A stretch of 40,293 nucleotides of DNA from Bacteroidales bacterium UBA3764 (lineage in GTDB: Bacteria > Bacteroidota > Bacteroidia > Bacteroidales > UBA932). Positions 6,944 to 14,601 of this stretch are shown here, one piece after another (position 1 is the first letter of the stretch; the number at the start of each line of letters is the position of its first letter). The translations under genes and the position numbers were made by a program. The DNA lies in NCBI GenBank assembly GCA_002371115.1, contig DFFY01000117.1, positions 1 through 40,293 on the forward strand. Reading direction: 5' to 3'. The notes under the pieces are model-generated. The model was not told the DNA's origin and did no database searches. It saw only the letters and a program-made list of their open reading frames with translations.

Positions 6944-8932
6944 ATGAAAAACAGCACACGGCGTTTTCTTCTTATCTGCCTGACTCTCTGCATGTGTTTG
7001 CAAGCATGGGGCCAGTGGGACAAGGATGTCTTTTCTTTCCGCGGCCGTTCGGCCTTGCAGGAAGGGAGGCTCAATGAAGCCGTCGCCAATTTCAATATCC
7101 TGGCGCAGCTGGATTCAACGGACTACTGGACCTTCTTCTACCGCGGTATCGCCAAGTACAATCTGGGCGACATCCGGGGTGCCCGGGCCGACTTTTCCAC
7201 GGCCGTCCGCCTGAATCCCGTGTTCACTTCCGGCTATCATTACCGGGCCATTACGGAAAGCCGCACCGGAGACTATGACCAGGCGCTCGGCGACCTGGAA
7301 CGCGCCATCGAACTGCGGCCCGGCTCCACCGGCCTGTATTACACCCGGGGTGTCACCTATTTCCTGAGCCGGCAGTTCGAACGGGCCGTTTCGGACTTCG
7401 ACAAATACATCCGCAAGGAACCCAAGGATCCGTCGTCCTACCTGAACCGGGGGGCGTCCTATCTGTTTTTGGGCGATACCACCAAGGCCCTGGCGGACTA
7501 CAATCATGCCATCAAGCTGGATCGCTTTGAGCCGGAGGGCTACATCCGCCGCGGCGGCCTCATGGCTGCACGGGGGCAGTACGACGACGCCCTGAATGAC
7601 CTGAACAGGGCCGTGGAACTGGATTCCACCCTTACGCTGGCGTATTTCCAGCGGGCTATCGTCCGCAGCGAAAAAGGAGACCTGAACGCCGCCATGAAGG
7701 ACTTGAATACGGTGCTCAAATACGAGCCCGGCAATGCGCTCACCCTGTACAACCGCAGCCTCCTGAGCGCCCAGGTAGGGGATTATGAAGGTGCGCTGAA
7801 CGACATGGACCGCGTGATTGCCATCAATCCGGGCAATGTGCTGGCGTACTTCAACCGCGCCGGCTTCTTCATCGAGATGCAGCGCTGGGACGATGCCCTG
7901 GCAGACTACAACAAGGCCATCGAACTGTATCCGGATTTTGCCAAGGCCTATATGAACCGTGCGTTTGTGGAACTGCAACTGGGCATGACCCGCGCCTCCA
8001 AGGAGGACTATCGTACCGCGCGTGCAAAAGTAGCTGAATATGAGAAGGCTACCTCCGGCGGCGCGGACTTCTCGGATACCACGCGCAAGTACTCGGGCTT
8101 GCTGGCTTTCGATGCCGATTTTGCCCGCAACGGCGGCTTCGAGGACGAGATGCTCCGCTACCGCGACGTGGACATCAACCTGAAACCGCTCTATCGCTTT
8201 GTGATTACGGAGCACCGGGACGATGCCAATTACGCCCTGGCACACAAGTACGAGAACAAACTCCTGGACGGCTTCCTGGCCAAGGCACCGCTGCCCGTGG
8301 AACTCAGTCAGGAGCCCTCTGCGGTGCCGGTGACATCGGCCCTGCTCGGAGAAAGCGTGTCCGCCCCCTTCTTCAAGGGATTGCAGGACATGGGCCTCAA
8401 GCAGTATTCCAGCGCGCTGCTCCATTTCTCTGAGGCGGTGGAAAATCCGGGCGAAGACCCGTATGCGCCTTATTATAAGGCATTTTATCTGATGAACCGG
8501 GGTGCGCTGCGGGCCGAGATGATTGCGTTTATCGCTTCCTTCGAGTCCAACGTGCAAACGCTTACCATGGACGACAAAGGCAATACGCGGGCCCGGGTGC
8601 GGGAGCAGGTGATGAAGGAATACGACTATTCGGAGGCCCTGGCCGATATGGAAGCGGCTGCAGCGCTCCTGCCACAATTCCCTTACATCCAGTTCAACCT
8701 GGGCAACCTGTATAGCCTGAGTTCCCGTTTTGTGCAGGCCATCGAGAGTTACGACAAAGCCATCCGTCTGTACCCTTGGCTGGGCAGCGCGTACTTCAAC
8801 CGCGGCCTGGTGCTCATTTATCTGAAAGACAAGGAGAAAGGCTGCATAGACCTGTCCCGTGCCGGTGAACTGGGCGTGGAGGGGGCATATACCGTCATTT
8901 CCCGCTATTGTGAAAAGGAGGACCGCCCGTAA
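6944..8932 (+). CDS. Secreted TPR-repeat protein
   Basis: A 662-residue protein with signal peptide (MKNSTRRFLLICLTLCMCLQAWG). About ten tetratricopeptide repeats fill residues 20-360; typical units contain LNRGASYLFLGDTTKALADY and AYFNRAGFFIEMQRWDDALA. A non-repetitive section of about 150 residues follows, then two or three more repeats near the C-terminus (IQFNLGNLYSLSSRFVQAIE). TPRs form protein-binding superhelices, so it is probably a periplasmic or outer-membrane-associated scaffold; the partner is unknown. The open frame extends to 6587 through the M28-like gene, but that part is antisense. Start codons at 6929 and 6944 are both possible; I prefer 6944 because the signal peptide then begins normally. 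The stop overlaps the next start (TAATG), so the two genes are co-translated. Confidence 0.85.
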   Translation: MKNSTRRFLLICLTLCMCLQAWGQWDKDVFSFRGRSALQEGRLNEAVANFNILAQLDSTDYWTFFYRGIAKYNLGDIRGARADFSTAVRLNPVFTSGYHYRAITESRTGDYDQALGDLERAIELRPGSTGLYYTRGVTYFLSRQFERAVSDFDKYIRKEPKDPSSYLNRGASYLFLGDTTKALADYNHAIKLDRFEPEGYIRRGGLMAARGQYDDALNDLNRAVELDSTLTLAYFQRAIVRSEKGDLNAAMKDLNTVLKYEPGNALTLYNRSLLSAQVGDYEGALNDMDRVIAINPGNVLAYFNRAGFFIEMQRWDDALADYNKAIELYPDFAKAYMNRAFVELQLGMTRASKEDYRTARAKVAEYEKATSGGADFSDTTRKYSGLLAFDADFARNGGFEDEMLRYRDVDINLKPLYRFVITEHRDDANYALAHKYENKLLDGFLAKAPLPVELSQEPSAVPVTSALLGESVSAPFFKGLQDMGLKQYSSALLHFSEAVENPGEDPYAPYYKAFYLMNRGALRAEMIAFIASFESNVQTLTMDDKGNTRARVREQVMKEYDYSEALADMEAAAALLPQFPYIQFNLGNLYSLSSRFVQAIESYDKAIRLYPWLGSAYFNRGLVLIYLKDKEKGCIDLSRAGELGVEGAYTVISRYCEKEDRP

Positions 8933-9726
8933 TGCGTTTTGTGAGTTTTTCCAGCGGCAGCTGCGGCAACTGCTATCTCCTCATGGGGTCGCATTCCGCT
9001 TTGCTTATAGATGCCGGCGTGGGCATCCGCCGGGTGAAGAAGGAGCTGGAAGCGCTGCATCTGGACTATTCCTGCCTGTCGGCCATCCTGGTGACGCACG
9101 ACCATGGAGACCACATCCGTTCGCTGGGTTCGTTCTGCAAGCGGCTGTCGCTGCCCGTATGGACCACATCGACCCTGCATGAAGCCCTGCTGCGGCATCC
9201 CTTCACGCGGGACTGGACCGGCCCCTGCCGGCACAACCTGGAGCCCAACGTGTGGAATCCCGTGACGGAAGACTTTGATGTCCAGTTCTTTGAAGTGCCG
9301 CACGATGCCACCCAGTGCATAGGCTTTGCCATCCGTTGCGAGGAAGAGTTGTTTGTTCTCATGACGGACCTGGGGCATACCACCGGTGAGGCGCTCCGCT
9401 GGGCGTCGCAGGCAAGCACCGTGGTGGTAGAGTCCAATTATGACCTGGAGATGCTCCTGGGCGGAAGTTACCCGGAGGAGCTGAAACGGCGCATTACGCA
9501 GGGTATCGGCCATCTGTCCAATGCGGACTGTGCGGAGGCCATTACCCGTTTTATGCATCCGGAGCTGCGGAATTTGTTCCTGTGCCACCTGAGCGGCAAC
9601 AACAACACGCCGGAACTGGCGTACGAGAGTGCCCGGCGGGCGCTGGAAAGCCTGGGCGTGGAGCCCGGTACGGTGAACCTGCGGGTGCTCAGGCGCGGCG
9701 TGGCCTCCCCGCTGCTCACCCTTTAG
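8932..9726 (+). CDS. Metallo-beta-lactamase-fold hydrolase, WalJ/YycJ-like
   Basis: A 264-residue cytoplasmic protein. It opens with MRFVSFSSGSCGNCYLL, typical of the YycJ/WalJ (VicX) branch of the metallo-beta-lactamase superfamily, and carries the metal-binding motif THDHGDH near residues 54-60, LMTDLGHTT in the middle and LCHLSGNNNTPELA near the end. Relatives are thought to be nucleases, and in Firmicutes the gene travels with the WalKR two-component system; no such partner is present here. It overlaps the TPR gene by one base and converges with the next gene, sharing three bases of stop codons at 9723-9726. Family assignment is firm, function is not. Confidence 0.9.
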   Translation: MRFVSFSSGSCGNCYLLMGSHSALLIDAGVGIRRVKKELEALHLDYSCLSAILVTHDHGDHIRSLGSFCKRLSLPVWTTSTLHEALLRHPFTRDWTGPCRHNLEPNVWNPVTEDFDVQFFEVPHDATQCIGFAIRCEEELFVLMTDLGHTTGEALRWASQASTVVVESNYDLEMLLGGSYPEELKRRITQGIGHLSNADCAEAITRFMHPELRNLFLCHLSGNNNTPELAYESARRALESLGVEPGTVNLRVLRRGVASPLLTL

Positions 9727-10499
9727 AGCTGTCTTTCCCGGGCCTTGATGGCATCGCTGAGGGCGCTGGAAGCCCGCATTTTGCGTATCATACCCTGTGC
9801 CACCTGGAAACTGAGCATGGTCTCGCTCAGCTGCGCCTCGGTGTAGTCCGGATACAGGCGGGCGAGTTCCGTGGCGTATAGTTCAAGCTGGTCGCCCACG
9901 GAGAGGGGGTAATCGTCGTCCCCGAAATACGACTCCGTCCAGCGGAACAAATCCAGGTTTTTCTGGACCGATGCTTTCACGGCTTCCGGCCCCTGGGGCT
10001 CCAAAGGCGCGGTCCAGCTGAGTTTTTCCCACCACACGTTGCGGATGGGCGCGCAGCCAATCACCGTGGGAATCACCTCCAGGGTGCCGTCCGGTTTGGC
10101 TACGGACATTTCCCGGAGCTTGGCGCTGCGGAAGACAAAGCTGGAAAGCGGGGCGGGGACGTGCTCCACTACGGCCAGGCGGAAGAATTTCTTGGCGCTT
10201 GCCTTCCAACCGTAGGAGATGCCGGTGCGGACATGGAACACCTGGGACTTGCTGAACAGCCAGGCGCTCAGGAGCACGCGGCACACAAAGTGCGGACTGG
10301 GCACGGCGCCCGGTTCCAGGATACACACCAGCGGCTCCTCTACGCTCTTCCAGGTGCCGTGGGCCATGTTCAGGCGGCCTTCGTAGTCGGCGGCAACCGG
10401 GTCGTTTTCAGGCACATAGACCTTGAATTTCTTGTTTTTCTGGAACAGCAGCGCTCCCAGGATTCGGTCGTCGGGCTGCGGTACTACAATGGCGAGCAT
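9723..10499 (-). CDS. Uncharacterised protein
   Basis: I do not recognise this 258-residue protein. It has no signal peptide and no membrane helix. The N-terminal part looks alpha/beta (MLAIVVPQPDDRILGALLF). It is rich in Trp, Phe and Tyr in the middle (RNVWWEKLSWTAPLEPQ; LFRWTESYFGDDDYP), and the last 60 residues look helical. No zinc motif, P-loop or catalytic signature stands out. It begins 10 nt after the MATE exporter stop on the same strand, so it is probably the last gene of a recQ-MATE-unknown group. Codon use looks like that of the neighbours, and the long frame with a good start supports a real gene. Confidence 0.7.
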   Translation of the reverse strand: MLAIVVPQPDDRILGALLFQKNKKFKVYVPENDPVAADYEGRLNMAHGTWKSVEEPLVCILEPGAVPSPHFVCRVLLSAWLFSKSQVFHVRTGISYGWKASAKKFFRLAVVEHVPAPLSSFVFRSAKLREMSVAKPDGTLEVIPTVIGCAPIRNVWWEKLSWTAPLEPQGPEAVKASVQKNLDLFRWTESYFGDDDYPLSVGDQLELYATELARLYPDYTEAQLSETMLSFQVAQGMIRKMRASSALSDAIKARERQL

Positions 10500-10509
10500 A
10501 GGCTGGCGG

Positions 10510-11883
10510 TTAACGGGTTTTAGGGGAAAGCCATTTGCCCCGGGCCAGGCGGATGAGGAAGATGACGCCGCGGAAGTTCAGCTCCACGGCCATGCACATC
10601 CAGAAGCCCGCAAGGCCGTACATACGGGCGAGGAAAATGGCGGGGATTATTCGGACGATCCACATGGATCCAAAGTTCATGAGGCTGGGGATGCGCGTGT
10701 CGCCGGCACCCACGCAGGCGCCATATGCGACGATGGAAGCGGCGTAGCCCACTTCCGCAAAGGCTTCGATGCGGAGCACGCGGGCGCCCAGGCCTATAAC
10801 GTCGGCGTCCGGGGTCAGCAGGCCCATCATCTGCGGGGCAAAAAGGTACATCAGGATGGCCAGCAGGCCCATGATGCCCATGGCCAGGCCGGTGGTAATC
10901 CAGGCAAAGCGCTGCGCCAGCGGTTTGCGTCCGGCGCCGATACTCTGGCCCACCAGCGTGGTGGAGGCATCGGCAATGCCGTAACCGGGCATGTAACAGA
11001 AGCTTTCCGCCGTGATGGCGAAGGTGTTGGCGGCGATGGAAATGGTGCCCAGCGGTGCCACAATGACGGTGGAGGCAATGTGTGCACCGCGCATGAGGAG
11101 GTTCTGGAGGGCCATGGGACCGCTGATGCCCAGGGCTTTTCCCACCACTTTCCGGGTGGGACGGAAGCTGCCTTTTTCCTGCCGGAGGTTGAGCTCCGGG
11201 CTCCGTGCCGCTAAGAAATAGAACATGGCCAGGCCGGTGACCACTTCCGCCAGGCCGCTGCCCAGTGCTGCGCCGGTGACCCCCATGTCTAACAGATAGA
11301 TAAAGAGGTAGTTGAACACCACGTCCAGCACGCACATCCCAATGCTCAGGATGCTGGGCACCTTCATGTTGCCGCTGGCCTGAAGGATGGCCGCACAGGT
11401 CCAGTCCATAATCATGGCGGGCATGAACAGCGTCATAATAAAGAAGTAGCTGGTGGCATCCGGGGTAATATCTTCACCGCCGCCCAGCCAGTGGGGCAGG
11501 AAGGGGGCGATGCCCATGCCCACGACGCCCAGGAACAGGCTGAAGCCCAGCACGCACACCAGCGCCTGCCGCAGGACGGAACGGGCGCCGCTGAAGTCGT
11601 TGGCACCTACCAGGTGCGCCACCTGTACGGAAAAGCCGCTGGTAACGGCCATGCCAAAGCCGCCAAAGAGCCATAAACAAGTGGATACCAGGCCGATGGA
11701 CGCACCGGCGACCGGCCCCAGATGTCCTACCATGGAGGCGTCGATGTATTGCATCATCACCGACGACAACTGTGCCAGGATGGCCGGGTAACTGAGCGTC
11801 AGGCACAGCTGGAGCTGCTGCCCGAAACTGAGCCCTTCGCCGCTGCGGATGCGGCCAAGCAGTATGTCCTTGCTCGATGCCAT
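10510..11883 (-). CDS. MATE family multidrug/Na+ antiporter
   Basis: A 457-residue inner-membrane protein with about 12 predicted helices in two related halves, as expected for the NorM/DinF branch of the MATE family, which exports drugs or metabolites in exchange for Na+ or H+. Family-like segments include SYPAILAQLSSVMMQYIDASMVGHLG near residues 25-50 and PGYGIADASTTLVGQSIGAG in the second half. The open frame continues upstream to 12156 but overlaps recQ there; MASSKDILLGRI at 11883 is the natural start, about 10 nt after a TATCTTTG promoter box. recQ ends 23 nt upstream on the same strand. The substrate cannot be inferred. Confidence 0.92.
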   Translation of the reverse strand: MASSKDILLGRIRSGEGLSFGQQLQLCLTLSYPAILAQLSSVMMQYIDASMVGHLGPVAGASIGLVSTCLWLFGGFGMAVTSGFSVQVAHLVGANDFSGARSVLRQALVCVLGFSLFLGVVGMGIAPFLPHWLGGGEDITPDATSYFFIMTLFMPAMIMDWTCAAILQASGNMKVPSILSIGMCVLDVVFNYLFIYLLDMGVTGAALGSGLAEVVTGLAMFYFLAARSPELNLRQEKGSFRPTRKVVGKALGISGPMALQNLLMRGAHIASTVIVAPLGTISIAANTFAITAESFCYMPGYGIADASTTLVGQSIGAGRKPLAQRFAWITTGLAMGIMGLLAILMYLFAPQMMGLLTPDADVIGLGARVLRIEAFAEVGYAASIVAYGACVGAGDTRIPSLMNFGSMWIVRIIPAIFLARMYGLAGFWMCMAVELNFRGVIFLIRLARGKWLSPKTR

Positions 11884-11892
11884 TTGCGGGTG

Positions 11893-11900
11893 CAAAGATA
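11893..11900 (-). promoter_or_regulatory. Bacteroidetes-type -7 box for the MATE gene
   Basis: The minus strand reads TATCTTTG between the recQ stop and the MATE start. It suggests that the exporter can be transcribed independently of recQ. No matching TTTG box is evident upstream. Confidence 0.45.
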
Positions 11901-11906
11901 GGAAAA

Positions 11907-13769
11907 TTATGCGTAAGGCGGAACTTCTTTCCGGTCGATGAGCGTGCGGAGCACCGGCAGCCAGTTTTCGTCGGCCGTGCCAAAGGCGCTGCGCACATCG
12001 GCAAGGGTGTAGTTGGGGCCCTTTTGCGCAATCCAGGCTTTGATTTTCTGCTCCAGGTCCCTGGGACGGGTGGCCTTGGCGCGGCAAAGGTCGCATTTGC
12101 CGCAATCGGCACTGTTCTCCTGGCCAAAATAGCGGAGCAGGAAGCGGGAACGGCATTCCTCGGTTTCTTCCACGTAGTCCAGCATGGTCTGCACGCGCTC
12201 GCCGTAGGTGCTGCGGAGCATCTGGTAGCGCTTTGGTGAAAGCTGGACGTTGCCGGGCTGCAGGCGGCCGTGCTGGAGGTAGAGCACCGTGGCGTGGTCG
12301 GCGGGGATGTAGCGAATTACGTGGTTCACGCTGAGCTGGTACAGCTCCTGCCGCAACTGGGCGGTGGTGAGGCCGGTTCGCCTTGCAACCGCTTCTTCGT
12401 CAATGGGTTGCGCAAAGGAGAAGATGCCGGTGTACATGCGCATGAGGGTTTCCAGCAGGGCGGGCATCACCGGGTCCGGCAGCTCCACGTTGTACAGCTG
12501 CTGGCGGTCCACTTCAATGCGGACGCGGGTGGCAATGTCCATGTCCTCCGACAGGGTCCAGTGGCCTTCCCGCTCAATGTACTTGATGGCGTAGTAGGCC
12601 GGCGCCCGCTGGAGTTTGTACTGCTTGCAGAAGGCCGGAAGGTCGAATTTGAGCATGCGGCCGATACCGGCTTCGTAAGGGATTTCGAAGAAGATGTGCA
12701 TCTTCTGGTAAATGTCCTCAATATATTCCAGGGAGGGGAAGGAGACGTCTTCCAGCTGCTTGAGGCGGGTCTGGTCCGTGCCGTTCCACAGGAGGACGGC
12801 GTAGGAGGGGAGCCCGTCGCGTCCGGCACGGCCGGCTTCCTGGAAGTAGGCCTCCGGGCTTTCCGGGAGGTCTGCGTGCACCACAAAGCGGACATCGGCC
12901 TTGTCAATGCCCATGCCGAAGGCGTTGGTGCACACCATGACGCGCGTTTTGCCGCTTTTCCAATCCTCCTGCCTGAGGGCGCGGGTTTCCGGACCCAGGC
13001 CGGCGTGGTAGAAGGAGGCGGGGATGCCGGCGGCCCTGAGGGCTTCCGCCAGCTCCTGGGTGCGGGCGCGGCTGCGGACATAGACAATGCCCGTGCCAGG
13101 TACGCCTTCGCAGATGCTCAGGATTTGGCCGAGCTTGTCCTGCGCCTTCCGCACCACGTAACTCAGGTTGGGGCGCTCGAAGCCGGAGCGCAGCAGGTTC
13201 TTTTCCTTGAAACGCAGGCGGTCCATGATATCGTCACAGACCAGCGGCGTGGCGGTGGCGGTAAGGGCGATGACGGGGGCGTCTATGCGGTCCCTGAGCT
13301 CTCCGATTTGCAGGTAGTTGGGCCGGAAGTCGTAGCCCCACTGGGAGATACAGTGGGCCTCATCCACTACTATGTAGGAGACTTTGAGCACGCTCAGATA
13401 GGCCTGAAAAAGGTCTGTGTGCAGGCGTTCCGGGCTCAGGTACAGGAACTTGTAGTCTCCGTAGGCGGCGTTGTTCAGGGCCAGGTCCACTTCCCGGCGG
13501 TTCATGCCGGCGTGGATGGCCATGGCGCGGATGCCGCGTGCCTGAAGGTTCTGCACCTGGTCCTTCATGAGGGCGATGAGGGGCGTAATCACCAGCGCCA
13601 GTCCATCCTGCATGAGGGTGGGCACCTGGAAGCAGATGCTCTTGCCGCCGCCCGTGGGCAGGATGGCCAGCACGTCCCTTCCGGCCAGGGCTTCCTGGAC
13701 GATTTCCTCCTGCATGGGGCGGAAGCGGTCATAGCCCCAGTATGTCTTCAGTACCTCTTTGGGTGTCAT
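11907..13769 (-). CDS. recQ: ATP-dependent DNA helicase RecQ
   Basis: A 3'-5' DNA helicase for repair and recombination. The 620-residue product has Walker A PTGGGKS near residues 36-42, the DEAH box with the RecQ aromatic-rich loop (DEAHCISQWGYDFRP near 134), motif V-VI (TNAFGMGIDKADVRFV; QEAGRAGRDG), and an RQC zinc module (Cys..CGKCDLC, about 540-565). After the zinc cluster only about 55 residues remain and do not resemble an HRDC domain, so this is a short form. ATGs at 13784, 13775 and 13769 are all in frame (MTGMTMTPKE); the first lies inside a REP-like repeat. I choose 13769 (MTPKEVLKTYWGY) because the homologous N-terminus starts there, though the others cannot be excluded. Confidence 0.93.
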   Translation of the reverse strand: MTPKEVLKTYWGYDRFRPMQEEIVQEALAGRDVLAILPTGGGKSICFQVPTLMQDGLALVITPLIALMKDQVQNLQARGIRAMAIHAGMNRREVDLALNNAAYGDYKFLYLSPERLHTDLFQAYLSVLKVSYIVVDEAHCISQWGYDFRPNYLQIGELRDRIDAPVIALTATATPLVCDDIMDRLRFKEKNLLRSGFERPNLSYVVRKAQDKLGQILSICEGVPGTGIVYVRSRARTQELAEALRAAGIPASFYHAGLGPETRALRQEDWKSGKTRVMVCTNAFGMGIDKADVRFVVHADLPESPEAYFQEAGRAGRDGLPSYAVLLWNGTDQTRLKQLEDVSFPSLEYIEDIYQKMHIFFEIPYEAGIGRMLKFDLPAFCKQYKLQRAPAYYAIKYIEREGHWTLSEDMDIATRVRIEVDRQQLYNVELPDPVMPALLETLMRMYTGIFSFAQPIDEEAVARRTGLTTAQLRQELYQLSVNHVIRYIPADHATVLYLQHGRLQPGNVQLSPKRYQMLRSTYGERVQTMLDYVEETEECRSRFLLRYFGQENSADCGKCDLCRAKATRPRDLEQKIKAWIAQKGPNYTLADVRSAFGTADENWLPVLRTLIDRKEVPPYA

Positions 13770-13777
13770 CGTCATTC

Positions 13778-13851
13778 CTGTCATTCCGAGCGAAGTCCTG
13801 TCATTCCGAGCGAAGTCCTGTCATTCCGAGCGGAGTCGAGGAATCTCCTCG
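13778..13851 (+). repeat. REP-like element, copy 2: three tandem 20-nt units
   Basis: Three near-identical 20-nt units begin at 13778, 13798 and 13818 (TGTCATTCCGAGCGAAGTC; the third has a G for an A). After the third comes GAGGAATCTCCTCGC, which can fold on itself. It lies between divergent recQ and ybaK. On the minus strand each unit contains an ATG; the one at 13784 is in frame with recQ. Confidence 0.8.
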
Positions 13852-13881
13852 CTCAATTCACGAAGATAGCAATATTTTCCG

Positions 13882-13889
13882 TAATTTTG
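13882..13889 (+). promoter_or_regulatory. Bacteroidetes-type -7 box for ybaK
   Basis: TAATTTTG fits TAnnTTTG and ends only 4 nt before the ybaK ATG, so the message would be nearly leaderless. No clear TTTG box lies at the usual distance upstream. Confidence 0.4.
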
Positions 13890-13893
13890 CACC

Positions 13894-14364
13894 ATGGCAC
13901 AACAGAAAACAAACGCCGCCCGGCTCCTGGACGCCGCCGGCATTTCCTATACACTGGTTCCTTACGAGGTGGACGAGGAGCACCTGGAGGCTTCCCATGT
14001 GGCACAGCAGCTGGGGGAGGACCTGGACCGGGTGTTCAAAACCCTGGTGCTCCGCGGCGACCGCACGGGGCTCTTTGTCTGCGTGATTCCCGGCTCCATG
14101 GAGGTGGATCTCCGCGTGGCGGCCCGCATCTCCGGCAATAAGAACTGCGCCATGATTCACGTGAAGGAGCTCCTGCCGCTCACCGGTTACATCCGCGGCG
14201 GGTGCAGTCCCATCGGCATGAAAAAACCGCTCCCCACCTTTATTCATGAGAGCGCGCTGCTGTGGGACAGCATTTACGTGAGCGCCGGTGTCCGCGGCCT
14301 GCAAATCTGTATTGAGCCGCAAACCCTTATCGACTTTGTGGGCGCCGGCCTTTATCCCTTGTGA
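13894..14364 (+). CDS. ybaK: Cys-tRNA(Pro)/Cys-tRNA(Cys) deacylase YbaK
   Basis: A 156-residue cytoplasmic editing enzyme that hydrolyses tRNA-Pro mischarged with cysteine. The whole chain follows the YbaK/EbsC fold: N-terminal helix (QKTNAARLLDAAGISYTLVPY), HVAQQLGEDLDRVFKTLVLRGD with the conserved lysine of FKTLV, and YIRGGCSPIGMKKPLPTFIHE, which holds the glycine-rich substrate loop. Length and motifs are normal for the family. It is divergent from recQ, with REP-like repeats between, and convergent with queE, with two large palindromes between. No operon partner is apparent. Confidence 0.92.
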   Translation: MAQQKTNAARLLDAAGISYTLVPYEVDEEHLEASHVAQQLGEDLDRVFKTLVLRGDRTGLFVCVIPGSMEVDLRVAARISGNKNCAMIHVKELLPLTGYIRGGCSPIGMKKPLPTFIHESALLWDSIYVSAGVRGLQICIEPQTLIDFVGAGLYPL

Positions 14365-14405
14365 ATTGGCTGGTTCGTAACTCTTTGATTCTTAGGTAAA
14401 TGCGC

Positions 14406-14438
14406 ATAATCCTCGGCGCTTTTTGCGCCGAGGATTAT
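14406..14438. terminator. Strong hairpin 1 downstream of ybaK
   Basis: A perfect 14-bp stem, ATAATCCTCGGCGC (14406-14419) and its complement (14425-14438), closes a TTTTT loop. It lies 41 nt after the ybaK stop. The stem could end transcription, but no T-run follows on the plus strand, so this is an inference from position and stability. Confidence 0.5.
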
Positions 14439-14530
14439 AAGGAAATGCCTGATAGTCTGGAGGTTACTGGCCAGTAGGCGGGTTTTGTTCTCGCTGGTCG
14501 GTAAGTGGCTGATTCATAGCGAGATATAAG

Positions 14531-14561
14531 TATTCCTCGGCGCAAAAAGAGCCGAGGAATA
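14531..14561. terminator. Strong hairpin 2 downstream of queE
   Basis: An 11-bp stem, TATTCCTCGGC (14531-14541) with its complement (14551-14561), has a 9-nt A-rich loop. It lies 41 nt beyond the queE stop on the minus strand, the same distance as hairpin 1 from ybaK, so the two could each serve one of the convergent genes. Confidence 0.5.
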
Positions 14562-14601
14562 TGCGTAAGTGCTTGTTTGATAGTATGTTACTGACCAGCG
14601 A

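Larger units (their letters stand above)
14368..14600. repeat. Two tandem ~124-bp imperfect palindromes
   Basis: Unit 1 (14368-14474) and unit 2 (14492-14600) align with a period of about 124 nt. Each has outer arms of the type CTGGTYCGTAA / GTTACTGRCCAG and a GC-rich inner hairpin with CCTCGGCGC arms. The right-hand parts of the units also share GATAGT before GTTACTG. Unit 2 ends two bases before the queE stop codon. The pair fills the whole gap between the convergent genes ybaK and queE, and no gene is visible in it. Confidence 0.75.

Noticed and set aside
7115..8677. A 520-codon minus-strand frame inside the TPR gene
   Set aside because: It is the antisense of the repeats in a protein with a signal peptide and regular TPR units. 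Its own repeats only mirror them.
11884..12156. An N-terminal extension of the MATE gene
   Set aside because: The added 91 codons lie within the recQ 3' end in another frame, carry no membrane character and cover the promoter box.
13778..13851. A small CRISPR array
   Set aside because: The repeats are directly adjacent with no spacers, the period is 20 nt, and no cas genes are in the window. It matches the REP-like family seen elsewhere.
12270..14141. A 623-codon plus-strand frame opposite recQ, continuing into ybaK
   Set aside because: It covers the conserved helicase motifs of recQ on the other strand, passes through the REP-like repeats and enters ybaK in another frame. It has no family resemblance.
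14368..14600. Integron attC-like recombination sites
   Set aside because: The size and imperfect palindromes suggest attC sites, but the outer arms do not fit the RYYYAAC / GTTRRRY core, and there is no integrase or gene-cassette arrangement nearby.
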